A stretch of 16,936 nt of DNA from Larix sibirica. Its lineage: Eukaryota; Streptophyta; Pinopsida; Pinales; Pinaceae. The translations under genes were made by a program, and so were the position numbers. The notes beneath the pieces are model-generated. The model was not told where the DNA came from, searched no databases, and worked only from the letters and a program-made list of their open reading frames with translations. The DNA is taken from assembly GCA_004151065.3 (NCBI GenBank), contig NWUY0300007979.1, forward strand, positions 38,733 to 55,668. The letters run 5' to 3'. Shown piece by piece: positions 9,127-16,936 of this stretch. Numbering within the stretch: the first letter of the stretch is position 1; the number at the start of each line of letters is the position of its first letter.

Positions 9127-9545
9127 TATTGGTTTTAACTTATATAACTCTCTGTCCTCCTATCATTTCTGGTGATTCTCTTCTTTCTCATATATTCTTT
9201 CCAAGCTCCTCTTCTACCTTCTCTTCTTCCTCCTCTAAATCTATATGCATATCCGCATATTCCTCCATAAAATTCAAGAAATTATTAATACATCATGATG
9301 TTCAAAAACCTTCCATTGTTCAATATTGTCAGGGATGGTAGCTTTGTACATTATTTTAACAACATAAGATAAATGACTCAAATTTGGGGGAACAAAATCT
9401 ACTACTAATTTCACCAATTTATCCACCCTCTAATTCAATTACTTGGGTATTGCAGAGATGTTAATAGCATCAAAGAAGATATCAAAAAGATACCACACTA
9501 CATGCTTGTATTATCTCATCATGGGATGTTTTGATTAACAACCTA
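9127..9545 (-). pseudogene. Pol inter-domain tether between RNase H-like domain and RT (element B)
   Basis: Coding sequence is weak here. Near 9345-9310 the minus strand reads ATIPDNIEQWKVFE, a phrase that in this lineage sits between the upstream RNase H-like domain and RT. The rest is S/T- and acidic-rich and shifted between frames. The plus-strand reading at 9129-9341 is low-complexity Ser/Phe and looks like the reverse of this tether. Confidence 0.55.
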
Positions 9546-9778
9546 CCCTTACTTGATCAATCACTAAATTAGAATCTCCAAAAATCTTCAGCTACTTAAT
9601 TCCCATTTTTCGTTGCTATCTATAGACTAGTATTAGTGCTTCCTATTCTACCACATTGTTGGTACATACAAAGTTGATCTTGAAAGCATGAGAGAATTAT
9701 TTTCCCAAGGGGATATTTTAGTAGTATGCTAGCTCCATTTCATGCCTTGTTACAAGCTCCATCAAAGTACAAGCTCCA
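9546..9778 (-). pseudogene. Second RNase H-like domain, upstream of RT (element B)
   Basis: The frame begins WSLYFDGACNK (Asp codon 9761-9763), shifts once near 9690, and continues HAFKINFVCTNNVVE, EALIL and LKIFGDSNLVIDQV (Asp codon 9574-9576). This is the archaeal/plant-type RNase H pattern, with all three acidic residues (FDG, NNxxE, GDS) still visible. Stops at several expected conserved positions show it is dead. It is distinct from the RNase H at 7763-8020, so the element carried two RNase H folds, one on each side of RT. I know this gag-protease-RNaseH-RT-RNaseH order from some plant Tat-like gypsy polyproteins, from memory and not checked. Confidence 0.75.
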
Positions 9779-9889
9779 CATACATGTAGGGTAAATTAGT
9801 GGCTCATATACAACCATCAAAATTTATGTTTGGCTCTAAGAAGGGGGTTGGTGATTGAGCGGTAATGTCCCCAATTCATCAGAATATAG

Positions 9890-10638
9890 GTAGGGGAGTT
9901 GGTGGGGTTTTTTGGATCACTCATGACATAAGTCATTTTGGGTTCCCTATATCATCTTAAATACCCCCAAAAGACTGGGATGGTGGCATAAGAAATATCA
10001 AATTGGATACTCCCCCAAACAGAGGTTCCCCAATGTCTAGATAAAATAATAACATAAGAAGGTGGGACGTCATCTATGACCGCATTCATCATTGCATATT
10101 TTTTAGGATTTTGAACTATATTGGCCAACAAATCTTTGATAATTCCCATGGATTGGAATCTTTGAGAATAAAAGGAGAATAGGTATTTATAAGTTGTTGT
10201 GATATTTAAGCCCAATTTATCCATTATAGGTAATGGCATCAATAAGTGTGAGGCATCAAGATCATATAGACAGTTATGCATATGCATATTTTGTAATTAT
10301 GGGGTAATGTAGAAAGGAGGAGTAATATGATATATCCCATCAAGCATATTTCCAAGGACTATTTTGGGGGAACCATCTTTCAATTTGATTAATTCATCTT
10401 GAAAGGGGTATTCATCACTTAAAACCATCACATTAGAGGAGGATATGGTAGGATTTTCATGGGGACGATAAGCTTTGAGATCTAGGGGGGCACTAGCATC
10501 CTTAAAACCCAAATAAGACGAGACATCCTTTTTATGAGTAGGGTATTTTAGGACTTCAGAGAGAGGCACGAGTATCTCTATCTTGCTTAAATAATGTTTA
10601 ATATCAAAATTGGGAGTTAGAATAGGATCTAACTTCAT
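9890..10638 (-). pseudogene. Ty3/gypsy aspartic protease region (element B)
   Basis: The protease matures gag-pol. One frame runs from 10638, with a stop at about 10290 and another at 9952-9954. The first part (EVLKYPTHKKDVSSYLGF, then PPFYITP) is the usual lead-in. The protease proper follows: HNCLYDLDASHLLMPLPIMD, where the catalytic D-S/T-G-A is degraded to DLDA, then KLGLNITTTYKYLF, DVPPSYVIILSRHWG and GSIQFDISYATIPVF. The segment after the second stop, YREPKMTYVMSDP, completes the domain. The family match is strong from motif order; the altered active site means it could not function. Confidence 0.82.
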
Positions 10639-11255
10639 ATCTTTTGTAGTTGGTGGTGGCTTTAAGGGTGCTTGGATAGGTGTTGATTGGAATTTATTAG
10701 TCTCAATTCCTTTAACATCTTGCTTGATTGGGATGACCGATTATCTAACATATGCCACTTTGGGACCGTATCTCTTCTTGGATATCGTGTGTTCCTATTA
10801 TTTTCCATACTATTATCATTTTATTGCTTGTAGTGTTCATCTTGTTTGAAGTTTCGACCTTTGGGTCATGGTATTAGGTCATAGATTCTTCTTACCTTAT
10901 CCATAATGTTATCAATAATGATCTGTAGCTAAGTGGGATATAGATCTTGGATTTATTCTTCTTGATGTAGAACCTCTTCTTCTTGAATATATTCTTCATC
11001 TCCTAACACACACAAACCTTCTGACCCCCACATTCCTCTCCCATCTTTAATTTCATCTAAATGAAAAAACATATCAAGGCCTGAGGAAGAATTGAGAACT
11101 TCCCTTTGTTCATGCTCATAATATCCTTCATACCCTTGTTCATCATGAGCAATTACATCAGGTTGAGTTATACGGTATTGGTATATGTTAGGGTTCTTTG
11201 GCCGTATTTCTCATTATGGGGCCACAAACTAGGTGATTCTATGCCCTGGGGCAAG
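10639..11255 (-). pseudogene. Gag-protease spacer, element B, poorly conserved
   Basis: The minus strand has an acidic, broken frame, e.g. GYEGYYEHEQREVLNSSSGL and VLGDEEYIQEEEVL near 11140-10960, between gag and protease. I looked for a CCHC knuckle and saw none. Plus-strand readings at 10610-10849 and 11106-11375 look like reverse-strand shadows. Confidence 0.5.
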
Positions 11256-12452
11256 TCAAACAAAGGAACTGACGTCTTGGCCCTTCTTGACCTTGATAAG
11301 ATCATTATCCATAGGTTTAAGTATCTTGGTAAGTTCCTCCAAACTCAAGGCATATTGATTAGAGGATGTTTCTAAATCCTTCCCTCTTCTCTTCTCTAGA
11401 TATTGTCTGTCATTAAGGGTTTCTAGCTTGGTTTTCAAAAGAACCCCAGTCGCTTTCATGCTTTCCTCTCGATCTTAGGCATAATTAAACATGGTTTCTA
11501 GTTCATCTAATGTTTGTTCTCTCACATGAAGAGAAAACTCATCATCAAAAGAAGCAACATAAGTGACCATTGCAGCTAGCTCTGATATTTTCACAATGTC
11601 TGGGATTCGAATATACAACTTGAAAAACTGAGTAGTGAACTCTGGAGCAATCTCTTCATTGTTTATATTTAGGGAATTGAATCTTGTTATCTTTCTGTGT
11701 CCCCCACTTCTTTGTGGACTTCTCTATGAACTGTACCCAATAATTTATGGAATTGTTGGTTAGAATCCTAAACCATTTTCTATCCTTTCCTTCTAGGGAA
11801 TGTGAAAACATCCGGAAGAAAACATCATCATCCTCAAATGAGAAGTTATCAGTGAAATCATTGAATATAGCGAGACCTAATATTCAGTTGAAATCCCATT
11901 TTTCCCATTGAAATTAGGAAGGACCTTAAGACATCCATCTTGTAGGTTTCCTAGTTTATTTTTCGAAGGGAGAACCCATAGATTAAATGTCATCACCAAC
12001 CAAGTATTTGGAGGTTTTGAGCCTACCATGATAGGGTTTGGAGTTGGTGTTTGAGTTTGGCTACAGTTTGGTATGCTCAATTGAGAGATATGAAGAATAA
12101 GAGCTTGAAGACCAGGTTCTGTAGGTGTATGAGACGATGTTCAGGCTCTCATGGGAACATATGAACCTAGAACGAGATAATTGTCTTGGGGGTTGAAACT
12201 GTAAGTGTATGGGTCAATTTGTTTTTCCAAAGGGTCTGGTGGAAAAGGGATAATGCTTTCTGGATAATCAATATTTGAGGGAAGTTTAGTATATTCAATG
12301 GAAAATGGGGATAGATTATGCAAGTCTGGGTATCTTCTTACAATATGAATATGTGCCCCTTTCTTCTTCTATGAGACTTGATTAGGATCTACTAAGGGAG
12401 AAATGATATTTCCCTTAGATTTGGATTGGGTTACTATGGATCTAGGACCCAT
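11256..12452 (-). pseudogene. Ty3/gypsy gag polyprotein (element B)
   Basis: Gag forms the particle that packages the element RNA. I start it at the ATG with first base 12452, about 270 bases after the primer-binding-site candidate; the first segment (MGPRSIVTQSKSKGNIISPL) has one stop before MHNLSPFSIEYTKLPS at 12323. Next come NTWLVMTFNLWVLPS and PNFNGKNGIS, then, after a shift, the retrotransposon gag core: IFNDFTDNFSFEDDDVFFR, MFSHSLEGKDRKWFR and INYWVQFIEKSTKKWG. A further shift gives EEIAPEFTTQFFKLYIRIPD and FDDEFSLHVREQTLDELE, then a Lys/Glu-rich coiled-coil-like end to 11256. Order and motifs fit plant gypsy gag closely. At least three frame changes and several stops make it non-coding. 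Confidence 0.85.
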
Positions 12453-12718
12453 GTTTTTTAAAAAATGGGAATGATTCCCTAGTGGAGTATGTATGGGGGT
12501 TGGATTCACCAATCAAAGGTTGTTTCTAATACTTTTTCTTGTGCATAAGGATTTCTAATCTTAATCTATGAGAAGCTAGTAACCACTTTAGCAATATGAA
12601 TTCGAACAACACATGAAACACTCAACAAAATAAGGTGAAGGTAAATACTACTTTCTTATGACACTTTTCTTCTCTAACCAAGAAAGGGTAATGGTTGTGA
12701 TTCTTTAATATCCACAAG

Positions 12719-12739
12719 TCGTTCCAAAAAATGGTGCCA
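12719..12739 (-). other. Primer-binding-site candidate of element B
   Basis: On the minus strand TGGCACCATTTTTTGGAACG begins at 12739, a few bases after the presumed LTR end and about 270 bases before the gag ATG. The TGG start and its place fit a tRNA primer-binding site; the sequence looks like a decayed TGGCGCC-type site of plant gypsy elements. Confidence 0.45.
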
Positions 12740-12742
12740 GAT

Positions 12743-13290
12743 CACCATGTTGTCCCTCAAGTTGTACCCCTACAAAAAATGGATTTTTCTCTTCCCCAAA
12801 TATGAGTGAAATATATAAATGGAATTCAATAATGCTTTTAAAGGGTTATAGGGCCAATGACGGATATGCATGATGAACCTTCTTGCAGCACTTTAATCAA
12901 TAATTCCAGTTGTTTTGATTAGGGAGGTTCCCCTATATAAGAGAGGCAATGTTTTCCAATCTTTCACTCTAGGTTCCTACTAATCTTCTTTAAAACCTTG
13001 ACTAAATTTACAACTAAGACTCGAGGTGCTAAAGATAGATCTCAACTACTTAGAATGTAACTTTAGTGTTGTTTTTTAAGAGGAGGAACAAACACATCTT
13101 AAATCATATATAACTCGGAGAAAGAGTAACAAGAGCACCTTAATCATGAATTGTTTCTTGAAAATAAGGTGCAATATCTGAAATCCATTCAATCATCAAT
13201 CGATTGAAAAGCCTTGTGTTAAATTGCATTCAAGACACACAAAAAATATAGGAACAAAAAATTTATATCTACTGATTCAAGTAACAAAAT
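12743..13290 (-). mobile_element. Presumed 5' LTR of element B
   Basis: This interval lies upstream of the primer-binding-site candidate in the element's own direction, and holds a TATA box in the right orientation but no coding frame. The right end is not defined and no second copy of the LTR exists in the window, so the call rests on position alone. Confidence 0.4.
12933..12940 (-). promoter_or_regulatory. TATA box of the presumed LTR promoter
   Basis: Minus-strand TTATATAG followed by GGGAACC, roughly 200 bases before the primer-binding-site candidate, is a normal position for an LTR core promoter. The same bases read on the plus strand as CTATATAAG, so the box is nearly symmetrical and direction is taken from context. 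Confidence 0.4.
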
Positions 13291-13492
13291 AAATACATGT
13301 CCCCTGGATCCGGGTGACAACCCATCCCACACAAGCCATCCCCCACTTGGCGCCCGCTCCAGCCAGCTCTAGTCTATGGAGCCCTCCACCTGTCAGCACA
13401 ACATCCAAGGTGACGTCGTTAGGCATTTAAGGGAGCCAAGTACCCAAGGCTTGGCATTTACTCGACTGCATGTAGATGGCACTGGAACGATG

Positions 13493-13696
13493 TCAGTTGA
13501 TGGTGTTGGAACACACCACCTGCATTAACTCACCTCTCTTCTCAAGAATGACAGCCATTTCCATCACTTCTCTCTGCATGGTTAAAACGTGTAGGCTGGG
13601 CTCTTCGCGGTTCAACATTGACAAGTTTGTGATTTCTCCATCGCTCTGGATCCATCCTGATTCCATTCTGTTGATTTCCCTATGCTCCTGGTTCAT
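13493..13696 (-). other. Short antisense open frame, unassigned
   Basis: A 67-codon minus-strand frame in the 5' part of the A-tailed insertion has a Glu/Met/Arg-rich, coiled-coil-like composition (e.g. VLTMQREVMEMAVILEKRGE). Its sense-strand counterpart at 13476-13724 is equally open. I cannot tell which, if either, was ever coding. Confidence 0.2.
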
Positions 13697-13720
13697 GGCA
13701 TTCTCTGTTGACCTATTTCC

Positions 13721-14401
13721 ATGACAACGCTAAGAGGCACTCCTCGCCGAGGTGGTCATAGAAGAGGTGTTGGGCGTCAACCCAGAAACATCACTGACTC
13801 AACAGTGATGGATGGTTATGCAGAGAGTGTCTCGGCCTCCACCCGCAGCCTCATCGACAGTTAGGAAGCTTGCAGAGTCACATCCATTCTCGCTTCAGGG
13901 AGGCATGGTGGTACCATCAACCACTACTGGTTAATTAAAAGCATGCTTAGCACTCTGGTGGAGGAAGTAGCAGCCAATTGGATGGCTAACACTAGCACTG
14001 TCACGAACATCAAATTCAACCTGATTGATATGGCTGATCGGTTGGGGATTATGGATACGCATATGACCTAGGAAAACGTTTCCCTTGGTCACGGTAATGA
14101 GATGGAAACCCTACAAAAAGCCACTAAGAATGATGCTCTGCAAGGTGATGGTTTGAAAGATCTGGACACTCAGAGAGGTGATGGTTAGATATGCATGGAC
14201 TCCCATGTTAGAGAGAATGTTGCACATCCTTCCGCATCGGTGGCAAACCTTGACCCGAATCAGAAAGGTGGCAACATGACTCCTCCTGATGGAGCTACTA
14301 GACCCTCTTCCCCTGTTATCCCCTCCCCGGGGTCGGTGGAACGCTACTACGACAACTTCCCCATCATTGAAGAAGATCCAAAGGAGATGCATGTCGAATA
14401 A
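13721..14401 (+). pseudogene. Unrecognised 226-codon degenerate reading frame
   Basis: One plus-strand frame opens with an ATG at 13721, 12 bases after an in-frame TGA (13709-13711), and ends with TAA at 14399-14401. It has only three internal stops, all TAG (13862-13864, 14069-14071, 14186-14188). The N-terminus is basic and Gly/Arg-rich (MTTLRGTPRRGGHRRGVGRQ); the middle (LVEEVAANWMANTSTV, FNLIDMADRLGIMDTHMT) looks helical; the C-terminus is Pro/Ser-rich then acidic (RPSSPVIPSPGSVERYYDNF, EEDPKEMHVE). A basic Gly/Arg start before a helical region recalls some plant gag proteins, but I find no family motif and claim no function. An antisense frame at 14111-14392 is open but shows no motif. 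Confidence 0.5.
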
Positions 14402-14721
14402 AATCCCTATATGGGCTCCATTGGCACTGGGTTACTACTGTAGCATCTAGTTTTTTTTCTTTCATCTTTTTTACAGTCTGCTTTTCAAAACTCTTAGCAT
14501 CAATTTCATGTTTCTTTTAGTAAGGCACAGCTTCAATTCTGGGAAAATCGTCCACGTGAGGTCCTATTTTTGTATATTGCTATCTCTTACAGTATTTTTG
14601 AGCGACTGGGATGGTGGCTTCACTACTTGAGGCCTCCCCAGCCGACGCTTAATCTTCCTGATACATATGTAATTTCGGCCATGTTTTTGGATCTTTTATT
14701 TAATTTTACCTCTGCAACTTT

Positions 14722-14748
14722 AAAAAAAAAACAAAAAAACAAAAAAAA
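14722..14748 (+). repeat. A-rich tail of the retroposed insertion
   Basis: Runs of A interrupted by single C bases close the insertion that starts near 13299. The strand of the A-run gives the insertion a plus orientation, the same as its main reading frame. Confidence 0.7.
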
Positions 14749-14759
14749 TACATATCCAC

Positions 14760-15740
14760 AGTGAGAAAGAGCATTGCACGACACATATGAGACACTATTT
14801 TCATGAAAACGGGTGGAAAATTGACCCGGTCCTAGTTTTGAGCCAATTTCAATCTCATTATATTTAACTACAATAAAACTTCAAGGGGGATCCATTGATC
14901 TCTTCCCTGAGATGATTGTCTTTTTCTAGCAAGAGGAAGTTCTCTGATCTCATTTACAAAGAAGAAAGAGAGAAGAAATAAAGAAATGGCCAATGTTGTA
15001 GATTCTTGTGTAACTTTCTCAAAATTTTCAGTAGCCTGTTGGATGACAAACAAATGAACCTCCTATATTTTCCCTTTTTTCCTCTTGTTATATCTTTTCA
15101 TCTCTAACTACTTACTACACCCTTTTTGAAGCATATTTTGATTATGTTGTCCTATTTAGGGTATGACCGGGCTCTGTTGAATTGGCCTGCTACATCACAT
15201 CTTTGGTGGGCCCAAATATGGTATATAATGATATCTTTTGAGTCCATATCACCCTATTTCTTCATCTTTCCCTGTGTATCCTTCTTAGGGGCTAGGGAAG
15301 ATTCTCTTTCTTGATGCATTGGTTGTATCTGTCGCCTTTCATCAATGAAATATTTTAGTATTTGCATAATTACCCTGCCCTATTGGGTTATAAATCTACC
15401 ACTTTTCAGGGTCTTAATCCAACCTCCAGGCTTCATTTCCTTTATTAACGGGACTCTTTGTTTCCTTCTAATATGAAACCTACAATAATGCTTGTTATTT
15501 CATCGGACCACTATGATCACTTCTAAAATGGCTATGATGTGCTTGTTCACCACCCTTTTTCAATGGACTTATCTCCGATATCACTTTCTGATATAACGAT
15601 TGTGACTATGCTTGATGCTTAGTTTGATGGCTATTATATACGATAATTTTAATTAGTTGTTGGAATAGGATCATTGATCTTTATTTTGAACTTCTTTAGG
15701 AAAAACCTTGATACGACAACCTTGATATAATCATTCCAAC
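14760..15740. other. Intergenic DNA without recognisable genes
   Basis: T-rich, AT-rich sequence. The short frames here (e.g. 14868-15053 minus, 15126-15314 plus) carry no motif. The last 100 bases before 15741 hold a weak partial match to the right half of the 97-bp repeat (CCTTGATATAATCATTCC against CCTTATATCAACACTTC), so the array may once have extended leftward. Confidence 0.4.
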
Positions 15741-16230
15741 GACTACTCGAATGCTACCACTTGTTATCATGGTGAGACTTCTCATTTGGGAATTCTTGTT
15801 AGCACTTAGTTTTCACCCCTTATATCAACACTTCGATGACCACTCGGATGCTACCACTTGTTAGCACTACGAGAATTTTCTGTTGGGGATCCTTACCAAT
15901 ACTTCATTTTCATACCTAGTATAAGTACTCTTACGACCACTCAAGTTCTAGCACTTGTCTCCACAATGAGGCTTTCCAGTTGGGGGTTCCTTATGAACAT
16001 TTTTTTTTCACCCTCAATTTTGGAGCTCAGGTGACCACTCAGATGTTGCCACATGTCATCAAATCAAGGCTTCTCATTGGGGATCCCTTAGGAATTCTTT
16101 GTTTTCACCCCCAATTTCGGAGCTTGAATGAACTTTCAGAGGATTCCACTTGTCATCACAATGAGGCTTCCCAATTGTGGGTTCTTTATCATGGTGATTT
16201 GTTTTCAACCCCAATCTATAAGCTCTGATG
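15741..16230. repeat. Minisatellite: five diverged tandem units of about 97 bp
   Basis: Units begin with a GACCACTCxGATGCTACCAC-like word at 15741, 15838, 15935, 16033 and 16130, giving lengths of 97, 97, 98, 97 and 101 bp. Shared words inside each unit are a CCACTTGT word, an AATGAGGCTTCTCATTGGGG-like core, TCCTTA and TTTTCACCCC, always in the same order. Units are clearly diverged from each other but nearly free of indels. A sixth start (GGACACCAAATGAT) at 16230 breaks off, and a different short array begins. The frame at 15980-16228 is a by-product. Confidence 0.85.
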
Positions 16231-16254
16231 GACACCAAATGATATCGAACATTG

Positions 16255-16390
16255 CCCCTATGGTATTTTAGACTTTCCCTTGATGAGACATCATAGATTC
16301 CCCTAATGGTCTTTCGTACTTTCCTGATGAGGGGTCATACCATTTCCCAATCATCTTTCGTACCTTCCTTCGATTGGACTTATCTTATTG
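16255..16390. repeat. Three tandem units of about 45 bp
   Basis: Units of about 45, 46 and 45 bp begin at 16255, 16300 and 16346. Each starts with a CCCCTAATGGT-like word, followed by CTTTCGTACTTTCC and a GATGAG-type word. The second and third share CTTTCGTAC and the first two share TGATGAG. The array begins within 25 bp of the end of the 97-bp array but has an unrelated unit. Confidence 0.7.
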
Positions 16391-16936
16391 GCCCTCTCTA
16401 CATGTTCCTTATCCACAAACCCTTGTGGCATTTGTCCAATATTCCCATTGGATTATTGAAACTCCATCAAATTTCTTAGTGAACAGATGAGGTTTCTTTT
16501 TCTTGGAACTTCTACAGACAATTGTAATGCATTCTACTTTTACGTGGTAAGTATCGAAATGGATACAATGGTACCAAAAACTCTTGATGTAAGTGTGAAA
16601 TGGTGCCTAAAATACACATGTTTTTCATGCGATCAAATAATCCCAACTCATTTATCTCTTTATTTCATCTAGGTAGAGGGGATTTCTTAAATTTGATGAA
16701 ATGACAAACTTAGTAATAATAGGAGGACTAGTGAAAGGGTGAAAACATGAAGTTGGGAAACAATTTTGGCTTGTTTTTTACAAACAAAACTGCTAAATTT
16801 TATGTTTTTCAACTTCGACCTCTTCAAACCCATATCTCCCTTAGGAATTTCAACTTGAAGTAAACACAAATGTTTTAGAGAATTGAATTAGCTTTCTACT
16901 CGTATTTTTTTTAATTTTTTTTATGGACATATCGTG
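16391..16936. other. AT-rich sequence, nothing recognised
   Basis: Short frames at 16487-16672 (plus) and 16687-16869 (minus) have no motif, and the right edge is T-rich. I see no promoter, RNA gene or transposon end. Confidence 0.4.

Larger units (their letters stand above)
13299..14753 (+). mobile_element. A-tailed retroposed insertion of unknown family
   Basis: Base composition changes sharply near 13300 to C/G-richer, CpG-containing sequence and returns to AT-rich beyond 14400. The block ends in an A-rich tail (about 14722-14748) broken by single C bases. AAATACAT occurs just before the block (13291-13298) and just at the end of the tail (14746-14753), a possible 8-bp target-site duplication, though A-rich and so weak. 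Together these suggest target-primed insertion of a polyadenylated RNA: a non-autonomous LINE or a processed pseudogene. No RT or LTR is visible. The main frame is described separately. Confidence 0.45.

Noticed and set aside
9129-9341. Plus-strand Ser/Phe-rich frame resembling a signal peptide
   Set aside because: Low-complexity TCT/TTC sequence opposite a Glu/Arg/Gly-rich pol tether; no conserved motif.
10610-11375. Plus-strand hydrophobic frames suggesting small membrane proteins
   Set aside because: They lie antisense to the gag-protease spacer of element B; the hydrophobicity comes from T-rich reverse complement.
13348-13360. TGGCGCCCGCTCC as a plus-strand LTR-element primer-binding site
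   Set aside because: It resembles a plant gypsy primer site, but no LTR precedes it, and the insertion ends in an A tail, which LTR elements do not have.
15980-16228. 82-codon plus-strand open frame
   Set aside because: It lies wholly inside the 97-bp tandem array; the unit length is not a multiple of three, so repeats do not even keep frame.
15741-16230. CRISPR-like array
   Set aside because: The units are contiguous with no unique spacers, units are diverged, and the context is a plant genome.
1-16936. tRNA, rRNA or other structured RNA genes
   Set aside because: No cloverleaf-like A/B box pairs or rRNA-conserved words noticed by eye on either strand; a covariance-model scan could not be run.

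Overview
The window looks like intergenic DNA from a flowering plant, probably a woody eudicot; grapevine would fit, but that is only an impression from the repeat families. I see no intact gene. Nearly everything recognisable is decayed: long reading frames with conserved motifs broken by stops and frameshifts, A-rich retroposon tails, and one single-base N gap. This is typical of a heavily methylated, repeat-rich plant region.

Layout. (1) 59-1394, minus: ORF1 of an L1-type LINE, with a DUF4283-like domain and a CCHC zinc knuckle. It is followed by a plus-oriented A-tailed fragment ending near 1957. (2) 1958-3390: AT-rich filler, with a possible LTR-like stretch around 2690-3113. (3) 3390-5310, minus: the 3' half of a Ty3/gypsy pol (element A): RNase H, H2C2 zinc finger, integrase core, GPY/F module and C-terminal tail. 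It contains a 98-bp direct duplication whose copies are separated by an N. (4) 5532-6751, minus: a P-class pentatricopeptide-repeat (PPR) pseudogene lacking its N-terminus. (5) About 6752-7132: one end of a CACTA-type DNA transposon. (6) 7133 to about 13290, minus: a second, more distantly related Ty3/gypsy element (element B), read right to left as LTR-like promoter, primer-binding-site candidate, gag, protease, an extra RNase H-like domain, RT, RNase H and H2C2. Its integrase is cut exactly where the CACTA end begins. (7) About 13299-14753: a compositionally distinct, A-tailed plus-strand insertion carrying a 226-codon degenerate frame I do not recognise. (8) 14760-16936: no genes, but two adjacent tandem arrays, one of about 97 bp (5 units) and one of about 45 bp (3 units).

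The parts do not form a pathway. They record successive insertions: element B, then a CACTA insertion in its integrase, then loss of sequence that joined the CACTA interior to a PPR pseudogene, with element A beyond it. I found no convincing new functional system. The items most worth checking are the two minisatellite arrays, the unrecognised A-tailed insertion, the N-flanked duplication and the CACTA/PPR junction.
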